A stretch of 64,000 bases of DNA from positions 372,001 to 436,000 of the forward strand of contig OY729430.1 in assembly GCA_963422415.1 (NCBI GenBank). The letters run 5' to 3'. How positions within the stretch are numbered: the first letter of the stretch is position 1; each line of letters starts with the position of its first letter. This DNA comes from Bin34 sp963422415. Its GTDB lineage: Bacteria; Chloroflexota; Anaerolineae; Caldilineales; Caldilineaceae. Shown in pieces: positions 7,471 through 17,500 of the stretch. The notes beneath the pieces are model-generated. The model saw nothing but the letters and a program-made list of their open reading frames with translations. It had not been told where the DNA came from and searched no databases. The position numbers and the translations under genes are program-made.

Positions 7471-10196
7471 GCCTCGGATTTCCTTGGCGGGATGATGCGA
7501 CGGAATCGATTCGCAAATGCCTCTCGACCGCCTTCCATCACGCGGCATATCTCGTCTCGCATCTCTCTTTCCTGAAGACCGCCTTGGCGCACGATGGCAG
7601 TCTGCCCCTTTTTGACATCAAGGGAAACGACGTATTCCGCGTCACCATGGACCACAAGATTAGGGTTGTGCGTGATCACTATCATCTGTCGTGTGCGTTT
7701 TGTTTCGCGAAACCGACTTGCCAGCAGCTCATACACAAGAGTGTTGTCCAAGTCGTCTTCAGGTTGGTCAAGGACAATGGGCTCGTTGCCAAAGCCAAGC
7801 ACAAAGGCCAATAGCGCAGCTGTCTGCTGACCGGGAGACCCTTGCGACAGAGGTCGCCAGCCACCACCTGCTCGATTATCTCGAAAGCCAACCTGAACCT
7901 CGTCATTCGGCGCGTACAACGCAAGGCGATCTATGCGTTCAGGTGGAATCTTTCTGAAGGCCTGCCCAAACCGTCTGTCACTCGCTTCCCATGAATCAGA
8001 TGCGCCTGTGTGAAAGTTGCGCAGCCAATCTATGACACCATCAAGTCTGTCCCAATCCCATTGCGCATTGATCTCGGGACGAATGCATTTCGCGATTTTT
8101 ATCCGGTCCTTTTCAAAATGCTCAACACCCAGAATGTCGATCAGCTCGTCGTCCAGCTTGACGTGAGCAGCAAATGGGACCACTTCCACGCGCAGCGTGT
8201 CATTGGAGGCTTTCTCTGCGAAAGTTTGTCGCTGCAAGCTTAGCTGTTGACATTCTTGACGATACTCTGCAAGAGTTTGAGAGGCTTGGCGCTCGAGTGA
8301 CCGCGCTCTCGCCGACTCCCTTTCCAACTCCTTGATCTCGGATTCAAGGCTTGATTCTCGATCCAGCAAGATTCCATATTCAGCGGGATCCGTCAATCCT
8401 TCCTGTTCGAGCTGGCGAGCTGTCTGTTGGTATTTCTTTTCGATTGATTCCACAGCCGCCTTCCATTCACTGGCATGGGCGCCTGCGTGCAGTTGGCTCA
8501 ATTGCAATTCAGCCGCTGCGATTGTCATCTGTAGATCTTGAGACAAATTCCGTGCAATCTGATCGAGAGATCGATGGGCATGTCTGAGCGCCACACGGGG
8601 CGCGTCGTCTTCTGCCTCCGCGCCGAGTTCCAGATCGGCTGCCACCAAGTTGCCTGCACTGGCTTTTGCCGATTTCAGGCCTTGCTCCACACCTTCCAGA
8701 ATTGAGGTCCAAGTATCATCGATTTGGCGACGGATCCGATAACTGTCAAGCACTTGAGTGTGCCCTTGTTGCGCAAGGGTGTGAATCTTGCGCTGAATAT
8801 CTCGCAGTTCCGCTTTGCGAGCCGGCACGTCTCTCGCTGCCGCAGAAGCCACGCGTACCTCCGCGCACAACGAAAGGTATGTGGCCTCCAGTCTGGTACG
8901 GCATCGATCAATTTCCGCCTTGCCAATATCTTGCACATCGTCAATGACATGCAACAGAGCATTGGGATCCTGTGCCAAGGCGAACAGCTGCTTTTGACTG
9001 TAGATGCGGGCTGGAAAGCGTTCATTGATTCTGCCATCTTCCGGTATCTCTCCATCGTCTTCAAGACGGACAATGGCTTGGCCCGTCCCGTCTTGGTCCC
9101 AAGTGAGAAGAAACCTCTCGCCATTCTTGCGATATACCATCTCTACACGGGTCTTTTCGGTCAACAAGCCTTCTTCCGACCGGGACTTGGGAACCTGCAT
9201 GCGGCGATTGAACAAATTACGCAGCGAACTCTCTTCGTTTCCGTCAGTGCGGTCCAATTCACTTTCTCTACGCAACGTCTTGCGGCAGAAATCCACGAAT
9301 GTGGACTTGCCCGTGCCTCGGCTGCCAATGATTACGTTGAACCAAGGATTGAAACAAATGGTGGCAGGAGATCCACGACCCATCAGTTTGGCATTCTGCA
9401 CGGAGATTTGCTCGATGGCCAAGGCGGCATGCGCGTTCGGATCCTCTGTATCTCCCATTTTGGCCGGCTGCAGTGACGCTTGACCGTCAAGCAGCGCCAA
9501 GCGAAGTCCCTCTAGATTGGGTTTGGTCATTTTGACCCAGGCAAAGCGTTGTCCGAGTTCGCAGAATGCATGACCGTCTGAAGCCCATACCTCGGGAAGT
9601 GCACGTCCAATCTGAGCCTTGCTTCCGTCGAGCCAAGATCTTTCAACCACCTGATTCGGATCAACCTCAACCGCAGCCAATCCCGGATGGCGCAGTTCAG
9701 CAATCCGTTGTTGACCCCTGTGTTCCAGCAAGCTCTGAGCTCTATTGACATGCGCCCCTATCAGGAGTGCATCGTCACTGCACTCATCTAGAATCTGTTC
9801 TACGGTCAGCGACGATCGCGCCTCCCGCGATCCCCGTTTGTCTACAGGAATCTTGACTCTCGAAAGCAGATCCGAGACGTCGGAAGCCGATGCGGCGGGA
9901 TCGGCCAAGAGCAACATATGGGAACCGTCGGCGGCGGTCAGTTCAACGCCGGGAAAAACAACCGGAGATTTTTCCACGGCGGAAGCGGCCTGCTGCAAAG
10001 GCTCTATGGCCTCGGCGGTATTGTGATCGGTCACCGCTATGGCATGCATGCCTGAGTCTCGAGCCGCCTCAATCCAGCGAGTCCAGCATTCAGCCTGTTG
10101 GGCCTCCTGTTTGTTGAAGTCGTACGATCCTGGGGAATGAGTATGCAGGTCCACCCGCCACCACCTTGCTCCAGGCCAGGCCCATGCCACGGTCAT
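7467..10196 (-). CDS. TrlF-family PHP domain plus SMC-like ATPase
   Basis: 909-residue protein. The N-terminal PHP phosphoesterase domain shows DLHTHSPGSYDF (about 16-27), VTDHNT (about 54-59) and FPGVELTA (about 80-87), the metal-binding pattern of this superfamily. It is followed by an ATPase with P-loop IIGSRGTGKSTFVDF (about 285-300), a long alpha-helical Gln/Glu-rich stretch predicted as coiled coil (about 430-680), an ABC-type segment GSPGQQTAALLAFVLGFG, and a Walker B-like VLDQPEDDLDNTLV (about 805) with the His switch VITHNPNLV. This is the TrlF-type layout. Its coupling to the AlbA_2 gene downstream and its place among restriction genes suggest a two-gene anti-invader module in which the ATPase senses and the PHP domain cuts. 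That function is inference. Confidence 0.85.
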   Translation of the reverse strand: MTVAWAWPGARWWRVDLHTHSPGSYDFNKQEAQQAECWTRWIEAARDSGMHAIAVTDHNTAEAIEPLQQAASAVEKSPVVFPGVELTAADGSHMLLLADPAASASDVSDLLSRVKIPVDKRGSREARSSLTVEQILDECSDDALLIGAHVNRAQSLLEHRGQQRIAELRHPGLAAVEVDPNQVVERSWLDGSKAQIGRALPEVWASDGHAFCELGQRFAWVKMTKPNLEGLRLALLDGQASLQPAKMGDTEDPNAHAALAIEQISVQNAKLMGRGSPATICFNPWFNVIIGSRGTGKSTFVDFCRKTLRRESELDRTDGNEESSLRNLFNRRMQVPKSRSEEGLLTEKTRVEMVYRKNGERFLLTWDQDGTGQAIVRLEDDGEIPEDGRINERFPARIYSQKQLFALAQDPNALLHVIDDVQDIGKAEIDRCRTRLEATYLSLCAEVRVASAAARDVPARKAELRDIQRKIHTLAQQGHTQVLDSYRIRRQIDDTWTSILEGVEQGLKSAKASAGNLVAADLELGAEAEDDAPRVALRHAHRSLDQIARNLSQDLQMTIAAAELQLSQLHAGAHASEWKAAVESIEKKYQQTARQLEQEGLTDPAEYGILLDRESSLESEIKELERESARARSLERQASQTLAEYRQECQQLSLQRQTFAEKASNDTLRVEVVPFAAHVKLDDELIDILGVEHFEKDRIKIAKCIRPEINAQWDWDRLDGVIDWLRNFHTGASDSWEASDRRFGQAFRKIPPERIDRLALYAPNDEVQVGFRDNRAGGGWRPLSQGSPGQQTAALLAFVLGFGNEPIVLDQPEDDLDNTLVYELLASRFRETKRTRQMIVITHNPNLVVHGDAEYVVSLDVKKGQTAIVRQGGLQEREMRDEICRVMEGGREAFANRFRRIIPPRKSEA

Positions 10197-11654
10197 CGAT
10201 CACTTCCTTGCTGATCCGGAGAAAATTGAGACCCTGTCGGGTTCACGACAAACTCCAACTGGACGAGCTGTCTTTGGTCAACCTTGAATTGAATCAAGGC
10301 ATTGTAGTACAGCTCTGGATAACAGGAATGACGGCTGGGAAAGGACATCTCGGGCGCGCAGGCGAATATTCTGGTTCAGCCCCATCAAATCTCCTTGGGG
10401 CGTTCCCCCCTTGGATCCATTGGTACTCTTCTATCATGTCAATGATTTCGGCTACCGGCTTGAATCCGCATGGCAATGCCGGCGTCTTGCCCGTCCCCAG
10501 AGCCCTCGCATTTCTCCTGTCTTGGACTCTCTCTGTGCCAAGTCATGCTCTGACAAGTTCCGCCCTCCTACTGCGGGGCCGTGCCACGGCCCTTGACGGA
10601 GGTGGATCGCGGTTGCACTGGAGGGATGACAGACGCCTTGCTGCCATGGACCCAAGAATCCGACGTTCCGGCAGGAACACGGTCTTTCCAAGACCATACT
10701 TCGCGCCTTTCCGGTGTCCCGTTGCGGGCTTTCGCCGAGGTCTTGGGGCAATCGATCGTGCTTCATCGTCCCGGCAGTAGAGTCGCCGCTGCTTGGAAAT
10801 GACAGCACAGCGCGACTAGTCAGCATGATCTTCCGCCTTGCGCTTCGGAATGGCGCCGTTCCTGCGCACCAACCCTGTCTCTAGCCACAGATTCCCTACC
10901 GGAAATGCTGCCAGAAACCATCGTGGGTTTTACATCCCCGCCCCATACCGATCCAGCCCCGTACTTCTGCAGTCAAACAGTCATCTTCTTGCCTCTGCCG
11001 GTCTGATCCCGGTGGTTCGATACGGTGTCGGACGCAATCCAGAAGGATCCGGGACAAGACGATGGGCGATGACCACTCCGATGCCTTGGCATCGGGTCAG
11101 AGAGGTCGAGGCAAATGGAGCCTGCACTGGAACCGCTCAGCACGGCCAGAACCCTCTGGCCGAGTTTGCCCGAGACGCTTGGAGGTCGATCAACGCGCGA
11201 CTCCGTGTTTGTCTCCCGGGCGGCGAGGACGACCGCCTTGTACCCACTGAGCCAAGGCCCTGGATGGATCTGATGCTGTCTCCCTGAGATCTCCCGACGG
11301 AGTCCATGTGATCATGTCGCCAAGGCATGTCCATTGTCAGGGGATCTGCGGGGACCCAGCAGTACGTCCTCCATGCGGGCGGTCCGCTCGACCAAGTCAA
11401 ATACTACGTCGGTCAATTGATTGGCTTTCCGCTCCAAGGCATTGAAGCGGGCGTCCATGCCCTGTTTCCGTCCGTGGCCACGCGGATCCATTGCCGGGCA
11501 GTATCGTTCTCTGGGCTCCGTATGCAAACCGCCCACACCATAGCCCAGTTGTGGCGATCCTAAGATTCCGCGGATAAGCCACAATGCCGGATCCTTGGAT
11601 TCCACTGCTTCCACGGCGGAATCCAATCCAATTTCACCAATATCGAAAAACAGA
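10197..11654. other. About 1.5 kb without a confident gene; probable gene remnants
   Basis: No frame here gives a recognisable protein. On the minus strand a frame of about 55 codons without a clear start (roughly 10195-10360, ending NPTGSQFSPDQQ) has its stop overlapping the trlF start as ATGA. It could be the tail of a decayed upstream cistron. A second minus-strand frame (11312-11698) ends in a heptad-like stretch (RFNALERKANQLTDVVFDLV), which could be a small coiled-coil protein or a remnant. Neither has a clear ribosome binding site. Confidence 0.4.
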
Positions 11655-11683
11655 GTCACATAATAGCAAAAATGTACTATACT
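11655..11683 (+). promoter_or_regulatory. Candidate sigma-70 promoter of the Tad/VirB4-like operon
   Basis: In an unusually AT-rich patch, GTCACA (11655-11660) and TATACT (11678-11683) are spaced by 17 bases, each matching the consensus hexamers at 4-5 of 6 positions. The first gene of the operon begins 44 bases downstream. No Shine-Dalgarno sequence precedes its ATG. Confidence 0.5.
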
Positions 11684-11727
11684 ATTATTTACGTCCAAAT
11701 AATCTGTATTTATAAATATAAAAATAC

Positions 11728-12315
11728 ATGATCCAATTTAATCTGAGACTCAGCCGCCGTATCATCATCCTAATCGGCGGCTCGCTTGTAGTCGTGCTGG
11801 TCAGCGTCAACCTGTTGCTGCACTACAACGTGTTTGCCCCCGGCCTGCGGTCTGACGCCGCGGGTCTCCCTGTCTTGGCGTCTTCCCCTACCGGCGCGGC
11901 AGGGCTACCGGCAGGGCCTCACGACGTGGACGAGAACTACAGACGGGCGGTCACATCCCAGCTGGCCCAGATCAGCGAAGAGGATGGATTGTCTGCGTCC
12001 AGCCCCACTCCGGACATCAAGACGCCACCAGCCCCGCGGCAGGCGACGCCACACCAAGAGGTCTCGGTGACGGTCAACACCGTGGATGTCCCTCTGAACG
12101 TGCGGGCCCAACCCGGCACCTCGGCCCCCGTCATTGGATCTCTGGCCCCGGGTACGCCGCTTACGGCGATTGGTCTGCACAGCGAAGGCGACTGGATTCT
12201 GGTCCACATTCCGAATCGGGGAGAACCCGGTTGGGTCTTCGCGGGCCTAGTGCGGGTTACCGCCGGCGATCTCTCCACACTGCGCCAAATCGCGGCGGAC
12301 GTGACACAGGAGTGA
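11728..12315 (+). CDS. Membrane-anchored SH3-domain protein (operon gene 1)
   Basis: 195 residues. An N-terminal membrane anchor (IIILIGGSLVVVLVSVNLLL, about 11-30) is followed by a low-complexity linker and then a bacterial SH3b domain (about 112-180). The SH3b domain has LNVRAQPGTSAPVIGSLAPG and the closing GEPGWVFAGLV. Such domains on an exported tail usually bind peptidoglycan or other cell-surface polymers. It is the first gene of an 11-gene run with gaps of at most 19 bases, so it probably belongs to the Tad-like machine and may anchor it to the wall. There is no ribosome binding site before the ATG, which suggests a short or unstructured leader. Confidence 0.75.
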   Translation: MIQFNLRLSRRIIILIGGSLVVVLVSVNLLLHYNVFAPGLRSDAAGLPVLASSPTGAAGLPAGPHDVDENYRRAVTSQLAQISEEDGLSASSPTPDIKTPPAPRQATPHQEVSVTVNTVDVPLNVRAQPGTSAPVIGSLAPGTPLTAIGLHSEGDWILVHIPNRGEPGWVFAGLVRVTAGDLSTLRQIAADVTQE

Positions 12316-12319
12316 TCCC

Positions 12320-12958
12320 ATGCCAGATACCCAACGCACCTCCATGTTCCGAATTGTGAATCGGACATTCGGGATCATCCTGCTTGTGACGGCCAGCCTC
12401 GCCGTCGCATTCCTCTTCCTTTCCTTGGCAGATGAATCATTTCCGGTCGATATCCCATCCTTCGCCGCGCGATCGACGGCACGTCTCGGCGTAACGGTCA
12501 CGGACCGCAGTGACAGCTGGAACTGGGACTGGACCGCGCCACCGTGCACGGCGGCCTTCATAGAATGGCTGGCGCCCCAAGATGTCAAAAATCTGGACTT
12601 GACGCTGATAAACCCCGAGGATCACGATTTGGAACTGCCCCTGCGGGCTCTATACCAGCCCCACGCGGGACAGGCGGCCGTTGCCGGCGCCTGGTGCGAA
12701 CTGGCTTCTCGCGCGCAAACCTCAGACTTGGTCTGTGTAGCCGCCCCCTTGGAATCAACGGATCCCGGCGCCGCCACCACGGCCCTGACAGGCGCCGTGG
12801 CGCAGGCAGTGACCTACACCCTCAATCCACACATTTTTAGGGAGACTCAAGGCCGATCCTGGAACTGGGTCCAGTGGCAACCCCTAGTCTCGCCAGGAAC
12901 GAACGGAGACTGGCACAGCGTCTGCCCCACCCTGTCTGTGGAGACGAATCATGACTGA
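12320..12958 (+). CDS. Unrecognised membrane-anchored protein (operon gene 2)
   Basis: I do not recognise this 212-residue protein. One hydrophobic segment near the N terminus (FGIILLVTASLAVAFLFLSL, about 17-36) predicts a type II membrane anchor. The rest is a soluble exported domain with several Trp residues and four Cys (PPCTAAF, GAWCELA, DLVCVAA, SVCPTL) that could form disulfides. It starts 4 bases after gene 1 and overlaps the next gene by 8 bases. It is not a type IV pilin: no GF-E-type prepilin cleavage site is seen. Confidence 0.7.
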   Translation: MPDTQRTSMFRIVNRTFGIILLVTASLAVAFLFLSLADESFPVDIPSFAARSTARLGVTVTDRSDSWNWDWTAPPCTAAFIEWLAPQDVKNLDLTLINPEDHDLELPLRALYQPHAGQAAVAGAWCELASRAQTSDLVCVAAPLESTDPGAATTALTGAVAQAVTYTLNPHIFRETQGRSWNWVQWQPLVSPGTNGDWHSVCPTLSVETNHD

Positions 12959-13964
12959 CCTGCGTCGCCGCGTGGCCTTCGTCTTTCTTCTGACCAGCGT
13001 CCTGCTGGGGGTTTCGCCCCGGCTGCTCAATCTGCTGGCGATCCGCCCCAATCTGGATGCAAGTGACGGGCAATCGTATGTGCAGCGGCAAGTCGCTCTT
13101 TGTGACGGAGGATGTACCTGCAGCTACGCCGATCGCATCATCAATGGCCAGCCCTATGTCCATGGAGAACGCGGCTTTCGCCTATGCTCCACTTCCTGTG
13201 GCGTTGACAACTGCAACTTTCGTCCTGGGGTGGACGGTTGCGGCGCCATTCTGTACTTGGGCTGCACCGACCTCGATTGTCGAATCGACACGTCCCCGGT
13301 TCTGACCCCCGTGCCCATCCACCCTCGCGTCGTCATCCCGCCGATTGTCTATCCTACGTCTGCTCCCACTCCTGTATCGCCCGCGCCGTCAAATTGCGAG
13401 ACGCCTCACGAGTGGGTGGAACTGCAGCCACCGCGCATAGTCCAGGTCTTTCATCTGCCCCCCTATCCGGTGCTGCAGTCGCAAGTATCGGCGCGGGAGA
13501 CGGTACCCCAGGTGACGTTTTCGGTGGAAGTGCGAGGAGGCAAGGCTCTGCGCAAGGTCCGGCAGCAGACGACTGTCTGCCGCAACGGGGGTCGCTATCC
13601 CGCCGACTGTCCGGACACGGGAGTCCGACGCTGCCGCACCCTGATCCAAGCCACCTACCCGGATCCGGTGGTGCGGGTGGAAGCAACGTTGCAGCTGACC
13701 GGTCAGTCACAAAGCTGGATCAACGGGTATCTGGCTTCCCGTTATCCGCGGGCCCACGTGCGCCAACCCACCAGCGGCCTGCAATGGACCGGAAGCGCCA
13801 TGGCGCGCCGCATAGTCCTACCCTCTTGGGATCCGCGGGATCCCGGACACCATACCGTGCAGGTGGTGGTCACCACTGCAGGTACGCCCATCAGCGCGCC
13901 CCAGACCGTGTCCCGCGTCCATCGGGTGGATGTCAGCCTGCGAGACACTACCTTGACTCCCTAG
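12951..13964 (+). CDS. Unrecognised Cys-rich exported protein (operon gene 3)
   Basis: 337 residues with an N-terminal hydrophobic segment (VAFVFLLTSVLLGVS, about 8-22) serving as signal or anchor. The first third of the mature part has at least twelve Cys (CDGGCTCSY, CSTSCGVDNC, GCGAILYLGCTDLDC), a density that implies a disulfide-bonded or metal-binding extracellular module. A Pro-rich linker (VIPPIVYPTSAPTPVSPAP, about 125-145) follows, then a beta-rich domain of about 190 residues. I see no family match. Its place suggests a surface-exposed part of the secretion or pilus machine. Confidence 0.7.
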   Translation: MTDLRRRVAFVFLLTSVLLGVSPRLLNLLAIRPNLDASDGQSYVQRQVALCDGGCTCSYADRIINGQPYVHGERGFRLCSTSCGVDNCNFRPGVDGCGAILYLGCTDLDCRIDTSPVLTPVPIHPRVVIPPIVYPTSAPTPVSPAPSNCETPHEWVELQPPRIVQVFHLPPYPVLQSQVSARETVPQVTFSVEVRGGKALRKVRQQTTVCRNGGRYPADCPDTGVRRCRTLIQATYPDPVVRVEATLQLTGQSQSWINGYLASRYPRAHVRQPTSGLQWTGSAMARRIVLPSWDPRDPGHHTVQVVVTTAGTPISAPQTVSRVHRVDVSLRDTTLTP

Positions 13965-13968
13965 AACC

Positions 13969-14571
13969 ATGACTCCGCTGCCCCCGCCACTTGACACCGT
14001 ACATACCTTGGCCCTGCATGTGCTGAACGGCCTGCTGGCCTTGATCTGGGTGGCCTGGGATCATGGCGCTCTGCTGGTCACCTTCGGCATGTGTATACTG
14101 CTCTATCTGACGGCCACGCCCAATCGCCACAGCCAGCCCTGGATGCTGGCAACAGGCCTGCTGGCGGCCACCGCGGCCGGGGTCGCCATGCCTCCGGTAC
14201 CGGCGCTCATGGCCTGCATGAGCGTATGCGGAGTCGTGGCCGTGCAGTTGGATCGCTTCAATCCCGATGCCCTGCGCTGGCGAGTCGCGGGCGGCCTCGC
14301 GCTTTATGCGCTGGCCAGTCTGGGCTACTTGGCCTATCACCAATACCTGGGTACGCTGGATGCGGAGGCTTGGGCTCGTCAGCTAGGGGGACAGTCCGAA
14401 GCCCACCACATCTTGCAGCAAGGCCGGGCCTTTCTGGATACGCTGGCCACCTGGGGCCTGTGGCTGATCATCCCCCTCGGCTTTCTCTCCCTGCTGGCAC
14501 AAGGGTTGCTGGTGCATCCCCCACTGGCGGCCCCGGCCCGGACTCTGGCTCAAATTCGTTCCCGCCAGTAG
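13969..14571 (+). CDS. Unrecognised multi-spanning membrane protein (operon gene 4)
   Basis: 200 residues with about five hydrophobic segments: LHVLNGLLALIWVAW, LLVTFGMCILLYL, MLATGLLAATAAGVA, VAGGLALYALASLGYL and TWGLWLIIPLGFLSLLAQGLL. It starts 4 bases after the Cys-rich gene and ends 19 bases before the large ATPase. The position and topology would suit a VirB6- or TrbL-like membrane channel part next to a VirB4-like ATPase, but I see no sequence match, so that is only a positional guess. Confidence 0.65.
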   Translation: MTPLPPPLDTVHTLALHVLNGLLALIWVAWDHGALLVTFGMCILLYLTATPNRHSQPWMLATGLLAATAAGVAMPPVPALMACMSVCGVVAVQLDRFNPDALRWRVAGGLALYALASLGYLAYHQYLGTLDAEAWARQLGGQSEAHHILQQGRAFLDTLATWGLWLIIPLGFLSLLAQGLLVHPPLAAPARTLAQIRSRQ

Positions 14572-14590
14572 CTGCGCACTGCAAATCGTC

Positions 14591-17500
14591 ATGCCCGAAT
14601 TCACTCTGTTTCCACCCTCCGCATCGACTGCCGCGCCCGCAGCAGGTGGCATCCTGCACTTCCACAGACCGGACTCGCCCGGTTCGGTCCGGCATCGTGT
14701 GGTGGCCCTCAAGGAACTGGCGTATCTGCCCCTAGATGCCCGTGAAGACCCGGACGTGCTAGGCAAGCAGTGGGCGGCCCTGCGAGGCCTGTATCAGGGA
14801 GACGTGGATTTCATCTACATCGCGGCGGGATTTTACCAGCCACGGCACATTGGCCTAGTGCAATTCTACGGCACCTCCGCGGAAGGACCGGACCCGAGCG
14901 CCGCGCGGGAGACCTGTCACACCCATATGCAGGCCGTGGAAGCCGTCCTGTCCAACTTTGTGCTTTCCCGCCTGGAATCCCCCACGCCGGAACGCATGGC
15001 GGATCTGGTGGAGCGCATGCAGACCCTGCCTTCGCTGCTGGCTCTGCTGGGGCATCCCGACCCGCGCCGGACGCGCCGGGGTCTGGGCACCGGTTCGACA
15101 GGGCCCGGACAAGACGAGGATCTGGCGTCCCAACAGGGGGAGATCCTAATGCGCGGCTTGGCGAAGTTGCAGGAAGATTTCGTCTTCCTGGTGACGGCCC
15201 AGCATGTGGAGCGGACCCTGCTGCACCAGGCCCTGGTGCGCATGAGCCGGGTCTCCAGCCAATATGCCTCGCGCCAACGCGGCGCCCTAAACGTGGGGTT
15301 CTCGGTTGCCATGCCTTTGGCAGCGGCCCTGTCCCAAAGCGTGCAGGGCTCCGCGGGACAGACCGGCAGCATCTCGGACAGCCGCTCCCAGAGCTGGAGT
15401 GAAAGCGTCGCGGACACCCAAGGCGTTTCGGAAAGTCGCAGTCACGGCGTCGCGGACACCCACAGCCATTCCTCTACGGAAGGCTCTTCCACGACGCGGG
15501 GCCAGAGTCTCGGTTGGTCTCGCACGCACGGTACGACCGAAGGACAGAGCCTTTCCACCGGCGGTTCCGAAACCCTCTCCCACGGTGCGGCCCAAGGCCA
15601 TGGTCAGACCGAAACCTTCACTTCCGGCATGGGCGCCAGTCAGCAGCATAGCGTCGCGACCGGACACACCACCAGCCAAAGCGAAACGCACGGCCAGACC
15701 CGGACCACCAGCAACTCCTGGGCCACGGCTACAGGCAGTTCTCAAAGCAACGCTTACACTCAAGGTTCCTCGCAGACTCAGGGGGAGACGGTGGGCACGG
15801 GTCATAGCCAGGCTTCGGGCCACACCGCAGCCATGGCCACGCAGACATCCACCACGCAGGGCCAGCAGCACAGCGTCAATGGCAAATTGGGGATCAGCGC
15901 ATTCGGCATACAGGCCGGCGGAGGTGGCGCCACCGGCGTCACTGCCACCGAATCCGCCGGGGAAACCCAAACTCAGGGGTCCAGCCAGACCGTCACAGAC
16001 AGCCAGAGCAGCCAACAGTCCCGTGGCAGCGGCAGCTCTCACTCCGCAACCACAGGACAGGCGTCCTCTCGCACGCAGACACAGGGAGGCAGCAGCGGTC
16101 AAGGGGACACCAGCTCCCACCAGCAAGGATACAGCCAATCCCAGACTCAGACCCACGCGCAGAGTCGGAGCCAGTCCACAACCCACGCCCGGGGCTCCGG
16201 TCAGAACTGGAGCGTCAGCCAATCCGTGGCACGGGGCGTTTCCTGGCAACAGGGGGCCTCCATAGCGGCGTCACAGACCGTGGGGGAAACCCGCGGTCTG
16301 TCTCTGACTACCGGAGAATCGCAGGCGCAGACCACGGCGGAGGCTCACAGTTCGTCCCGCCAGTGGCAGCGGGGCGCCTCTCAAAGCTGGACCCGCAACT
16401 TCGGCACGCAACAGGGACAGCAACAGAGTGACAACCAGGGTTGGAGCACGGGACTGGGCCGTGGTTTCACCGGTGGCTTCTCTTCCGGTCTGGTGCCTGG
16501 GCTGCACATTGGGCGGGGCTGGCAGACGGAAGACGATACGGCCCTGCGCCTCACCGAAGTGACGCGGCAGTTGACGGCCCTGCTGGATCGGGCCAGTGTC
16601 GAAGGGGCCTTCATGACCACGGCCCTGCTTTTTACGGGTCAGGGAGGGCAGGAAGCCGCGGCGGCTCTGGTGCCCCAGGCATTCCACGGCCCGGACGTGC
16701 CCACTCCCGTTCTGACCCGGCCCGGGGAGCCAGCCCTGCGGGATCTGGCGCTGACCTTTCAGCCGTCTCTGAGTCCGACGCCCAATCCCTTTGACATCGA
16801 CGTGCTGTGGACCCGCTGGAGCACTCTGCTCACGCCCAGCATGCTGGCAGCCTATACCGCGCCCAACCTCTTCGAGGAAGGCGTGGTCCTCACCTTTCAG
16901 GAAAAAATGCCGCCCTTGGCCTTCTACCCGGAATTGGCGGGGGAAACCCTCTGTGGGCATCAGGTCAGCCCCGAAACCGGAGATCTTACGCGCGTGCCAT
17001 TGCGCCTCTCGCAACAACGGCATTTCCATACCGTATTCTGCGGAGACACCGGATTTGGCAAGTCGGTCGCGGCGGAGCGCATGGTCCACGACACCACACA
17101 CCATTGGCGTCTGCGCACCGTGGTCCTGGATTTCGGCGCCGGATGGCGCAAGCTGCTCAATGCACCGGATCTGGCCGGACACGTGGAAATCCGGCAGCTC
17201 TCGCCCGGGGGCATCCGCCCGCTGCGCTGGAATCCCTTGCAGATTGGCCGACACATCCTGCCGGAAGTGCAATGGCGCACCTTCTGCGACATCTTCGGTC
17301 AGATTGCCCAACTGGGACAACGCCGCCAAATCCACGAATTGCGGGACGCCCTGCGCCAGCTGTATCTGGGAGCCGGGGTCCTGGTGGACGATCCCGATGT
17401 GCGGCGGGACGACACCTGGGGAGTCGTGCGCTTTGCGGAAGCGGATCTGGTGGATCCGGTGCCCGGTACTCCTCTTTCCGAGCTGTCCCCCGCGCAGAGA

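Noticed and set aside
12320..12958. Type IV pilin candidate in the Tad-like operon
   Set aside because: No prepilin peptidase site before a hydrophobic helix and the size and Cys content do not fit Flp pilins.
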